NCBI GenBank assembly: GCA_910585685.1
Contig: CAJUEO010000013.1
Location: 1-26,103 of the forward strand
DNA: 26,103 nucleotides
Reading direction: 5' to 3'
DNA from: an uncultured Christensenella sp.
GTDB lineage: Bacteria > Bacillota > Clostridia > Christensenellales > Borkfalkiaceae
This document shows, in pieces, positions 17,101 to 23,718 of this stretch; within the stretch, counting starts at the first letter, position 1, and each line of letters starts with the position of its first letter. A program made the position numbers and the translations under genes. The notes beneath the pieces were generated by a model. It worked only from the letters and a program-made list of their open reading frames with translations, was not told the DNA's origin and searched no databases.

Positions 17101-19992
17101 GAAAACGGTGAAGTATATGTTTTCAACAACGACGGATTGACCGAGGCATATTATCAGATTTACAATAATTTGGTGTCGCATGCGGTTTATTACGATTACA
17201 CGCCCTTTGAAAAACAGGAACAAATTGTAGTTGCAAATGAATTTTTAAATAAATATACCTGGGAACAATATAACGGTATCTCCAAGTTATTTTTCAAAGA
17301 TTTAAACTTTAAATGTAATTTACATACGTCAAGCAACGAGCAGCAAAATCGATTAACCTGTTTGGACTGTAAGCAAAACTGCTTAAAAAACTGTGCGAAG
17401 AACTGTAAAATTCTTACCGAGCTCAACGACAAAAATTTGCCCGTTAAGGTACAGCAGACCAACATACCCGTCACGGATAATTCCAACAAGACGATAATAA
17501 CCGAGTACGGCTATAACAACGAAATGCAGATAACAAGCGAAGTAGTTACCGAAAAATACTCCGAAAGTAAAATTTTCAAGCAACTCAAAAATTACAATTA
17601 TAATTCGAAAACGGGCTCAATATATAAAACAAGGGTGCATTGTTATCACAAGGGCAACGGCAATTTGGACGAGATAGAGTTGACTAACGAAGAGGTGATA
17701 AACAAGCAAAAGAATGAAGTCGACGATAGTTACGATTATTATATTGAAAAGAAAAGCTACTTTATAGAAGAAGTATACGACTCGGATAAATGCTTTTATG
17801 CAAAGAGCGAGTATAACCGCAACGGGCAGGCAATGAATGCGTGCGACGAGTTGAATAAAAATTTAGTAAGATATTGGTATAATACTTCAAGTAATTTAAT
17901 TTCAAGGCAGCAGCAACCCGACGGCAGTGAAATACGGTTTACATATGACTCCGACGACAGACTTTCAAAAATAAGGAGTACGTCGAGCGACACCGAAAAC
18001 GCAAATACAATAGTGTACGACAGCGGAGAGGTAAAAAAGTTAAACCACAGCGGAAATTGCGAAATAGAGTATATATACGACAATAAACGCCGCCCTGCAA
18101 CAATAAAGATAGGCGGAATAGTGTTTGAAACATACGAGTATGAAGAGAACGTAATGTCGGACGAAAAATGCGTGGACAGAATGACGGTGATAAACGCGAA
18201 GGGTGAAAGGTTCTGCGTGGAAGCTGAAAAATACGGTATGTTCGAAAAAGCCTATTACAACGACGGGTTGATATTGGAGCGAGAATACGACAATAACGGC
18301 AGGCTGAAAAAAGAAACGGATTATCTGACTAATACGGACAAAAGTTATGTATATGACAGTCTTGGCAACGTTATCAAGTATATAAGCGGCGGAAACGAAG
18401 AAAGAATAACGTATAATTACAGGGGAGAGATAAGCGAGATAAAATATATCGGAGAAGTGGAGCGAAGCGACAAGTTTACCTATAAAGACTATGCGATAGA
18501 CTATATCACGGCAGTGGAAACGGGAATGTATAAAGTAAATCCGTTAAGGGACGTAACCGGAAGATATACGGGAAAAAGCGTAAACATAGGGAACTTAGAG
18601 GTAGACAGCGAAAGCGTAGAATATAGAACAAGCGAAAAGTATTTAACGCATATGCCCGAAAAGATAATATACAAGGATACCACGCTAACCTATGGCTACG
18701 ACGTAAACGGCAACATAAGTGAGATAAGCAAGAACGGAGAGTTGCAGACAAGATATAAGTACGACAGTATAGGCAGATTAATCCGTGAGGACAATAAGGT
18801 ATTAAATACAAGCGCCACATACAAATATGACAATAACGGAAATATAGTCGAGAGAAAGAGGGGCGTATATACTCTTGAAAACGAGATACCCGAAGGTACA
18901 ACGGATACATATATCTACTTTCCGAACGGACGGCTGCAAAGTTATAACGGAGCAAGTATGAGTTATGAAAGGACGTATAATCCAACCATATACTTAGGCA
19001 AAACAATGAGCTGGACAAGGGGCAGGAAGCTGAGCTTGTATAACGGAACAAGTTTCGAGTATGACGGATTGGGAAGAAGGATAAAGAAGAACGATATAGA
19101 GTACAGCTATGACGGCAACGGAAGATTGATAAAGCAGAGCGACGGGCTTGAATATTACTATGATACAACGGGGCTGTTGGGATTTAGCTATAATGACCGA
19201 AACTATGTATACCGCAAGGACATACAGGGTAATATAATAGGCATACTTGACAATATCGGTAGAGTAGTGGTAGAATATAACTACGACGCGTGGGGCAGGC
19301 ATACGGTGAGCGGAAGCAATATAGCGCTGGGGAATAAAAACCCGTTCAGATACCGCGGCTACTACTATGATACGGAAACGGAGCTGTATTATTTGCAGAG
19401 CCGATACTACGACCCTAAGCTGTGCAGATTTATAAATATGGACAGTATAGAGTATGCGGAGCCCGAAAGAATAAACGGACTTAATCTCTTTGCTTATTGT
19501 AATAATAATCCTGTAATGTTTGTCGACCCGAGTGGGACTAATCCATTCGTACAAATATGGAATTCAGTGACTCAACCATTTGCCGATGCTTGGAAATGGT
19601 TTGATAAAAATGTGAACGAACCAATTGATAAATTCTTTAATAAAACATTACCGGAATTTATGTTTGGTAAATCTGATGCTCTTGAATTTATAGAAAATTC
19701 GGTACCAAAATTTTTTACCGAAACCATTCCTAATTTTTTTGTAAATACAGTATGGAATGATTGGATAGTAGATAAGATTTATAATAAAGGGTTGGTACCT
19801 GCTTGGAACTGGGTATCCGATAATTGGAAAACTGTTGTAGATTGGGGATTTGCCATATTGGGTGGAATATCAACAATTGTTGGTTTTGTAGGCTTATTTG
19901 CGTCTCTGCCGCTCTGGTGTGGGATAAGTAGTGGTATAATTGGTTTAGGCGCATTTGTCTGGACTATTGGTAGACTTTCTGGAGGTTGGTAA
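14176..19992 (+). CDS. Rhs/YD-repeat polymorphic toxin, full length, with hydrophobic C-terminal tip
   Basis: A 1938-aa protein with a strong SD (GGAGGAG, 14167-14173). It has no signal peptide or N-terminal membrane helix. Two bacterial-Ig-like domains lie at about 161-235 and 392-475 (both carry a ..NPP.K..Y..G...D..G..V pattern). YD repeats begin near residue 810 (GNVDYI, DNNGNIVERK, YDSIGRLIRE) and would form the toxin-enclosing shell. A Cys cluster (C-x2-C-x3-C-x3-C-x3-C) lies at 1062-1077. The Rhs core ends with YDPKLCRFINMDS...NPVMFVDPSG (Asp1784), the usual release point of the tip. The tip (about 1788-1938) is rich in Trp/Phe helices and ends in two to three hydrophobic segments, suggesting a membrane-disrupting toxin; its family is not recognised. 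Rhs proteins usually mediate contact-dependent antagonism. The core is duplicated downstream. Confidence 0.9.
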   Translation: MTNREQILKAVSEWAAKCRSKQPEKATAKVTAERASGTQVVSGTDYVHLQTITPEGVVFTDQMAIIGDYLDHKYFAAVEVAYGGGDYLRINAYCSGSTKKCYVYNYGQQFICELDFSGGTADVPLFETGDLFFIVPDMNCDGTIEFYPSDTQIVTEIPPRVVEIYISNPPTKTIYQIGESFDCKGMSVKARYDNGEVKEISGYTVLPSGPLTLSDTNVTIYYEGAQTTLDIKVDDHPFKGVFITGFEGEFVKITKVNGKPVPEIAPEVMEVELPGDFDVEVDLVGYMKKHNLTLDQLEALSLGIYGKVYVGTLQAYACDPDTIETLCPVRCVGNNYYVPIKKIYDMTGSANFKFYIENPAQQYDKSTPEYLDNYPHEIIDIERANFTFDYGQLVGLRVKNPPNKQRYLDGQKIDTTGLKVEGIYEFGAVKELSSYQYNVTPREELSASDNKITIRSTINSACFIDYPIEVYGQYIGGLLGFGIIGKRFSSQKEADGWSGWTEYDGDKSEEVYKDDQLEIKTVIAMEKSRIHTGKKKQTGIKIAIKRKDYSYLAHIKVNGIEQTLPEGEEKCFLYIGNVEKGETGALQAELEYADKNLDFEIIPSTIYFCSPLDPTMQGQKKDFPLVGGVNLSVNVFNGENTFAFNDLTAEQNLLGINIAHIFNSKDDGLQFGKNFRLNLYERIELSKSSSAPIATPVYTDARGQKHNFTVRYYGYFDGKKQYLNANAVRQIRAYSNGKLYLEQPVQNNEVIKYDIEYEYLMVQGWKYLPKPDAALTQNIHYKDFFANVEDTVDEPVNWLKKGNIYKCFDTFGNLVFTLEGNDKFIILNYDKNGNVDYIKGINNNIIKFVYNDKYLIETRYGSKTIKYSYKDGYLYAIKYYDDLYVQEFDKEIEFSYRTITVDGVKVNTIYQILSSEGAKTSITYDTYSGYEGRIKSLTHYTKKPSADGVGAYEKQSCITFEYDFGVLTTKIKDDDENGEVYVFNNDGLTEAYYQIYNNLVSHAVYYDYTPFEKQEQIVVANEFLNKYTWEQYNGISKLFFKDLNFKCNLHTSSNEQQNRLTCLDCKQNCLKNCAKNCKILTELNDKNLPVKVQQTNIPVTDNSNKTIITEYGYNNEMQITSEVVTEKYSESKIFKQLKNYNYNSKTGSIYKTRVHCYHKGNGNLDEIELTNEEVINKQKNEVDDSYDYYIEKKSYFIEEVYDSDKCFYAKSEYNRNGQAMNACDELNKNLVRYWYNTSSNLISRQQQPDGSEIRFTYDSDDRLSKIRSTSSDTENANTIVYDSGEVKKLNHSGNCEIEYIYDNKRRPATIKIGGIVFETYEYEENVMSDEKCVDRMTVINAKGERFCVEAEKYGMFEKAYYNDGLILEREYDNNGRLKKETDYLTNTDKSYVYDSLGNVIKYISGGNEERITYNYRGEISEIKYIGEVERSDKFTYKDYAIDYITAVETGMYKVNPLRDVTGRYTGKSVNIGNLEVDSESVEYRTSEKYLTHMPEKIIYKDTTLTYGYDVNGNISEISKNGELQTRYKYDSIGRLIREDNKVLNTSATYKYDNNGNIVERKRGVYTLENEIPEGTTDTYIYFPNGRLQSYNGASMSYERTYNPTIYLGKTMSWTRGRKLSLYNGTSFEYDGLGRRIKKNDIEYSYDGNGRLIKQSDGLEYYYDTTGLLGFSYNDRNYVYRKDIQGNIIGILDNIGRVVVEYNYDAWGRHTVSGSNIALGNKNPFRYRGYYYDTETELYYLQSRYYDPKLCRFINMDSIEYAEPERINGLNLFAYCNNNPVMFVDPSGTNPFVQIWNSVTQPFADAWKWFDKNVNEPIDKFFNKTLPEFMFGKSDALEFIENSVPKFFTETIPNFFVNTVWNDWIVDKIYNKGLVPAWNWVSDNWKTVVDWGFAILGGISTIVGFVGLFASLPLWCGISSGIIGLGAFVWTIGRLSGGW
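18521..19523 (+). repeat. Rhs core direct repeat, parent copy
   Basis: This 3' part of the Rhs core is nearly identical to 20347-21317 (constant offset 1794, no indels) and, for 18521-19067, to 22971-23517 (constant offset 4450). The direct orientation and constant spacing make it a substrate for homologous recombination that would exchange toxin tips. Confidence 0.93.
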
Positions 19993-19995
19993 TTT

Positions 19996-20082
19996 ATGAA
20001 AAAAAAGATTGTCTTAATAATTGCTTTTATATTAAGCGTAATTAGTACCATTTTGAGTATAATAAACTTATGTATTCGCTAA
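19996..20082 (+). CDS. 28-aa single-helix membrane peptide, immunity candidate
   Basis: ATG follows GGAGGT (19981-19986) at nine bases; that site lies within the last codons of the Rhs gene, so the two are translationally linked. The product (MKKKIVLIIAF...NLCIR) is a Lys start plus one hydrophobic helix. Genes directly after an Rhs tip are normally immunity genes, and a membrane peptide would suit a membrane-acting tip. It is very short, and hydrophobic coding potential continues in another frame at 20094-20279, so it may be the surviving start of a broken longer immunity gene. Confidence 0.55.
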   Translation: MKKKIVLIIAFILSVISTILSIINLCIR

Positions 20083-20093
20083 AAAGCGGATAA

Positions 20094-20279
20094 TTAATTA
20101 TTTATAACTTCAAAAGTTATCTTCATGCGTTATTATTAATTTCTGTGTGCTTTTTAACCTTGATAATTGGCACAGTTATAATATTGCTATCTTTTAAAGT
20201 CATATAGGTGGCTTATCTAATTAGAATAGGTTTAATTGAAATAATATTACTACCTGTTTTTACTTATTTCAGACCTTAA
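20094..20279 (+). pseudogene. possible remnant of a multi-helix immunity gene
   Basis: One frame, offset from the 28-aa peptide, reads hydrophobic segments (YLHALLLISVCFLTLIIGTV, then after a single TAG at 20205 VAYLIRIGLIEIILLPVF) and stops at 20277-20279, six bases before the hairpin. It has no start codon of its own. Together with the 28-aa peptide it looks like a three-helix membrane protein broken by a frameshift and stops. The position (tip, this, hairpin) matches the lipoprotein gene of the other cassette. Chance hydrophobicity in AT-rich DNA is the alternative. Confidence 0.35.
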
Positions 20280-20284
20280 ATTAA

Positions 20285-20318
20285 TAAATAGCGGTTCTTG
20301 AAAAAGAACCGCTATTTA
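20285..20318. repeat. cassette-boundary hairpin, copy 1
   Basis: A perfect 15-bp stem (TAAATAGCGGTTCTT and its complement) around a GAAA loop. It is followed by a conserved ~27-nt leader (ATTATGTATAGTACCGCATT...) that joins the truncated Rhs core. The leader contains TAT-AGT-ACC-GCA-TTA-GAG, resembling the DYITAVE codons of the parent core at 18499-18519. Lack of a T tract argues against an ordinary terminator. Confidence 0.88.
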
Positions 20319-20346
20319 ATTATGTATAGTACCGCATTAGAGTGTA

Positions 20347-21753
20347 GTGACGGGAAGATATACGGGAAAAAGCGTAAATATAGGGAACTCAGAGATAGAC
20401 AGCGAAAGCGTAGAATATAGAACAAGCGAAAAGTATTTAACGCATATGCCCGAAAAGATAATATACAAGGATACCACGCTAACCTATGGCTACGACGTAA
20501 ACGGCAACATAAGTGAGATAAGCAAGAACGGAGAGTTGCAGACAAGATATAAGTACGACAGTATAGGCAGATTAATCCGTGAGGACAATAAGGTATTAAA
20601 TACAAGCGCCACATACAAATATGACAATAACGGAAATATAGTCGAGAGAAAGAGGGGCGTATATACTCTTGAAAACGAGATACCCGAAGGTACAACGGAT
20701 ACATATATCTACTTTCCGAACGGACGGCTGCAAAGTTATAACGGAAAATATTTTGGTTACGAAAGGACGTATAATCCAACCATATACTTAGGTGAAAAAA
20801 TGAGCTGGACAAGGGGCAGGAAGCTGAGCTTGTATAACGGAACGAGTTTTGAGTATGACGGATTGGGAAGAAGGATAAAGAAGAACGACATAGAGTACAG
20901 CTATGACGGCAACGGAAGATTGATAAAGCAGAGCGACGGGCTCGAATATTACTATGATACGACTGGGCTGTTGGGATTTACCTATAAAAACATAAGCTAT
21001 GTGTACCGTAAAGACATACAGGGTAATATTATAGGCATACTTGACAATATCGGTAGAGTGGTGGTAGAATATAACTACGACGCGTGGGGCAGGCATACTG
21101 TGAGCGGAAGCAATATAGCGCTGGGGAATAAAAACCCGTTCAGATACCGCGGCTACTACTATGATACGGAAACGGAGCTGTATTATTTGCAGAGCCGATA
21201 CTACGATCCGAAGCTGTGCAGATTTATAAATATGGACAGTATAGAGTATGCAGAGCCTGAAAGAATAAACGGACTTAATCTATTTTCCTATTGCGGCAAT
21301 AACCCTGTAATGAACATAGACTTGCTTGGTAATAGTTATATAAATTTTGGAGCTATAAGTACAATTATTGATTATTTGGCTGCAGTTCCTTTAGCGTTTA
21401 TAGCAGGTGTTGCTAAAAATTGTGGTCAAACCTCTTTATTTAATTTAGCCAATAAAGTTGCTAATGGATTAGGCAAAGTTAGCACTGGGGTTGGTGTAGT
21501 TTTAACAATAATTGAAGCAGGGATTTTTATTTTCGATGGAATTAATAGTGGTAAGGACATTGGTCGAGTTATCAGTGATTCAGTTGTAGACATTGGTCTA
21601 AGCATTGGAACTATGGCAATTGCCGGTTTAATAGCGGGTTCTGCAATACCCGTTTTCGGTAATGTTATTGGGTTTGGAATTGGTTTAGCCGTAGGTGTGG
21701 GGACATATTTAGTTGATGAATTTGTCCCACAGGTCAGACAAGTAATCCTGTAA
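20347..21753 (+). CDS. orphan Rhs core fragment with Gly-rich membrane tip (tip 1)
   Basis: A 5'-truncated Rhs cassette of 468 aa. Residues 1-323 repeat the parent core almost exactly; most changes are clustered (e.g. KYFGYERT for ASMSYERT and YKNISYVYRK for YNDRNYVYRK). The core ends CGNNPVMNIDLLGNS, with DLLG at the DPSG position. The remaining ~145 residues are a different tip: glycine/alanine-rich hydrophobic helices (VSTGVGVVLTIIEAGIFIFDG, GLIAGSAIPVFGNVIGFGIG) suggesting a pore-forming or membrane-inserting toxin. There is no ribosome binding site or convincing start (GTG at 20347 is only the first possible codon), so it is probably silent until recombined onto the full gene. Its end (QVRQVIL) runs out of frame into the next tip's junction, so tip 1 is likely truncated and has no immunity gene. 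Confidence 0.8.
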   Translation: MTGRYTGKSVNIGNSEIDSESVEYRTSEKYLTHMPEKIIYKDTTLTYGYDVNGNISEISKNGELQTRYKYDSIGRLIREDNKVLNTSATYKYDNNGNIVERKRGVYTLENEIPEGTTDTYIYFPNGRLQSYNGKYFGYERTYNPTIYLGEKMSWTRGRKLSLYNGTSFEYDGLGRRIKKNDIEYSYDGNGRLIKQSDGLEYYYDTTGLLGFTYKNISYVYRKDIQGNIIGILDNIGRVVVEYNYDAWGRHTVSGSNIALGNKNPFRYRGYYYDTETELYYLQSRYYDPKLCRFINMDSIEYAEPERINGLNLFSYCGNNPVMNIDLLGNSYINFGAISTIIDYLAAVPLAFIAGVAKNCGQTSLFNLANKVANGLGKVSTGVGVVLTIIEAGIFIFDGINSGKDIGRVISDSVVDIGLSIGTMAIAGLIAGSAIPVFGNVIGFGIGLAVGVGTYLVDEFVPQVRQVIL

Positions 21754-21772
21754 TGTTTGTTGACCCGAGTGG
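21743..21772 (+). repeat. 30-bp Rhs core stub joining tip 1 and tip 2
   Basis: Matches the parent at 19506-19535 with one difference; it encodes NPVMFVDPSG in the tip 2 frame. It is the scar of a recombination that placed a second tip directly behind tip 1. Confidence 0.9.
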
Positions 21773-22361
21773 ACAAAGTTTACTGTTAATTTTAGGGATT
21801 GCAGCATTATTATTTACGCCTGTTGGTGGCGTAATTACGCAGACGACAGTATCAATATTAAGTTATACAGGAATGGCAATAGCTTCATTATTTGATGAAC
21901 AAATAAGAGAAGATATGAATGCAATAGGGTGGAATCCGTTTAATAGTAGCGAACAAGCTGTATTAGATTCAAGTAAAGTATCGTTTTATAAAGGCGTACC
22001 GATATATAGGATAAACGGAAATAGGTCAGGTTCGTTTTATGCAATGTTTTTAACATACGAATCAAACAAGCGTGAAAATCCGAAGGATATCGTACGGCAT
22101 GAATGGGGGCATAATATTCAAGCAATGATAATGGGACCCGGCAACTATGGCTTAACTGTGGGAATTATGTCACCGACGATATTGGGAAAACATAAGGGAT
22201 GGATTAAGGATGATTATTACAATAGTCCTTGGGAAACAACTGCAGATATGTTGGGGGGAGTTCAGGAACGGAAGCATACTAGTTCTGAGAAACTACGAGC
22301 AATAGGATATACAGTAGTAGGCACATTGTTTTTTCCGCTTGCATATTTATTTTTGATTTAA
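21753..22361 (+). CDS. orphan Rhs tip 2: HEWGH metallopeptidase-like toxin domain
   Basis: The frame begins MFVDPSG, the last residues of an Rhs core, so this is a displaced tip with almost no core. Hydrophobic segments near residues 10-50 are followed by a zinc-peptidase-like block: DIVRHEWGHNIQAMIMGPGNY with His116-Glu117...His120, and Glu161-xxx-Asp165 in WETTADMLGG, the HExxH...ExxxD pattern of gluzincins. HEYGHxxQ...GPxY-type tips are known at the C-termini of Rhs proteins. A hydrophobic segment closes the protein. The ATG overlaps the stop of tip 1 (TAATG), which could allow coupled translation, but there is no SD. The next gene, 16 bases on, is its likely immunity partner. Confidence 0.78.
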   Translation: MFVDPSGQSLLLILGIAALLFTPVGGVITQTTVSILSYTGMAIASLFDEQIREDMNAIGWNPFNSSEQAVLDSSKVSFYKGVPIYRINGNRSGSFYAMFLTYESNKRENPKDIVRHEWGHNIQAMIMGPGNYGLTVGIMSPTILGKHKGWIKDDYYNSPWETTADMLGGVQERKHTSSEKLRAIGYTVVGTLFFPLAYLFLI

Positions 22362-22377
22362 ATATAGGAGAATGGTT

Positions 22378-22902
22378 ATGGGTATCAAATTAAAAAGTTT
22401 AATGTTAAGTATAATATTGACAATATGCCTATTTTTTACAGGTTGTGTTACAGACCCTGCATGCTATAATTTTGATTACGAAGATCTAATTGAAAAAGTA
22501 GTCAAAATAGAATTAATTAATTATGATTATGCAGATGTAAAATCTGTAAAAAAGAGGGAAAACGTATTGCCTTTTGATTTCGATAAAATGGAAATAATCG
22601 AAACTTTAGACAATGAAAAATTTGATGACCTGCTTTTTGACTTGTCAAAAGTATTTTGTCACATTTGTGACGATTTGACAGAATATTTAAATTCAGCAAG
22701 CGGTAAATGTTTAAAATTTACATATTCAAATGGGGATTTTTTAATATTTTGTTTTGAATACAAGGTGGATTTTATTACAGAATACACAAAGGAAGGTAAT
22801 GTTGGTGAGTTGCTATTATATTATGTCTATGATAATGATTTCCCTAATTATTTTGCAATAATTGATTTAGTTAATAAATATTTTGAAATACAAATAAAAT
22901 AA
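22378..22902 (+). CDS. small lipoprotein, likely immunity protein of the metallopeptidase tip
   Basis: 174 aa. ATG at 22378 is preferred over the ATG at 22372 because AGGAG (22366-22370) is then seven bases away rather than one. The signal peptide ends in FFTGC (lipid Cys23). The mature part is acidic, with alternating beta-type segments and several Cys (CHICDD); no known family is recognised. Position directly after a toxin tip and directly before the cassette hairpin is the argument for an immunity role. Lipid anchoring would place it outside the membrane, fitting a toxin that acts on extracytoplasmic targets. Composition is AT-rich like the tip and unlike the Rhs core. Confidence 0.72.
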   Translation: MGIKLKSLMLSIILTICLFFTGCVTDPACYNFDYEDLIEKVVKIELINYDYADVKSVKKRENVLPFDFDKMEIIETLDNEKFDDLLFDLSKVFCHICDDLTEYLNSASGKCLKFTYSNGDFLIFCFEYKVDFITEYTKEGNVGELLLYYVYDNDFPNYFAIIDLVNKYFEIQIK

Positions 22903-22941
22903 ATTAAATAGCGGTTCTTGAAAAAGAACCGCTATTTAATT
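22902..22941. repeat. cassette-boundary hairpin, copy 2
   Basis: A perfect 18-bp stem around GAAA, beginning at the last base of the lipoprotein stop codon. The same leader as copy 1 follows (TATGTATATTACCGCATTAG), then the Rhs core from about 22971. Confidence 0.9.
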
Positions 22942-22975
22942 ATGTATATTACCGCATTAGAATGTAGAAACAGGA

Positions 22976-23548
22976 ATGTATAAAGTAAACCCGTTAAGGG
23001 ACGTAACGGGAAGATATACGGGAAAAAGCGTAAATATAGGGAACTCAGAGGTAGACAGCGAAAGCGTAGAATATCGAACGAGTGAAAAGTATTTAACGCA
23101 TATGCCCGAAAAGATAATATACAAGGATACCACGCTAACCTATGGCTACGACGTAAACGGCAACATAAGTGAGATAAGCAAGAACGGAGAGTTGCAGACA
23201 AGATATAAGTACGACAGTATAGGCAGATTAATCCGTGAGGACAATAAGGTATTAAATACAAGCGCCACATACAAATATGACAATAACGGAAATATAGTCG
23301 AGAGAAAGAGGGGCGTATATACTCTTGAAAACGAGATACCCGAAGGTACAACGGATACATATATCTACTTTCCGAACGGACGGCTGCAAAGTTATAACGG
23401 AGCAAGTATGAGTTATGAAAGGACGTATAATCCAACCATATACTTAGGCAAAACAATGAGCTGGACAAGGGGCAGGAAGCTGAGCTTGTATAACGGAACA
23501 AGTTTCGAGTACGACGGCAAAGTGAAATTATTAAATAGCGGTTCTTGA
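22976..23548 (+). pseudogene. truncated Rhs core fragment without a tip
   Basis: A third copy of the core segment, matching parent 18521-19067 nearly perfectly. It stops matching after the codons for SFEYDG at 23517 and continues for a few non-homologous codons (KVKLLNSGS) into hairpin copy 3. A 7-base insertion at its start (near 22964) puts the leader out of frame with the core. There is no ribosome binding site, no DPSG end, no tip and no immunity gene. It is best read as a cassette that lost its tip and immunity genes by deletion. Confidence 0.82.
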
Positions 23549-23568
23549 AAAAGAACCGCTATTTAATA
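23529..23568. repeat. cassette-boundary hairpin, copy 3
   Basis: A perfect 18-bp stem around GAAA. The outermost pair is T-A where copy 2 has A-T, so pairing is kept despite the change. This copy is not followed by the leader or by Rhs core, so it closes the array. Confidence 0.9.
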
Positions 23569-23650
23569 TGTAATGGTATCTAATTTAAGTTCGAATTTTA
23601 ATATTTGCTAAAAATTTTTTAAAATTTGTGTCGAAATATGTCGAAAAAAA

Positions 23651-23679
23651 TTGACTATTGTCAAAACTTTCATTAAAAT
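23651..23679 (+). promoter_or_regulatory. promoter of the BspA/InlB lipoprotein gene
   Basis: TTGACT (-35), 17-base spacer, TAAAAT (-10), about 40 bases upstream of the start codon. A TATAAT overlaps just downstream at 23679-23684 but with a 22-base spacer. Confidence 0.7.
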
Positions 23680-23718
23680 ATAATAAATAAAATAAAATTT
23701 GGAGAGGTATTTATTGAG

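Noticed and set aside
18506..19168. 220-aa minus-strand reading frame, repeated at 20312-20812 and 22932-23501
   Set aside because: It mirrors the Rhs core on the other strand; its recurrence only reflects the DNA duplication. Composition (Ser/Arg/Tyr/Leu runs) is typical of an antisense shadow and there is no ribosome binding site.
20285..23568. CRISPR array
   Set aside because: Only three palindromic copies, kilobases apart with genes between them; no short regular spacers and no cas genes.
20285..23568. Integron cassette array with attC sites
   Set aside because: Layout is reminiscent, but there is no IntI-type integrase, and the hairpin lacks the mismatched bulges and core-site motifs of attC. 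Kept only as an analogy.
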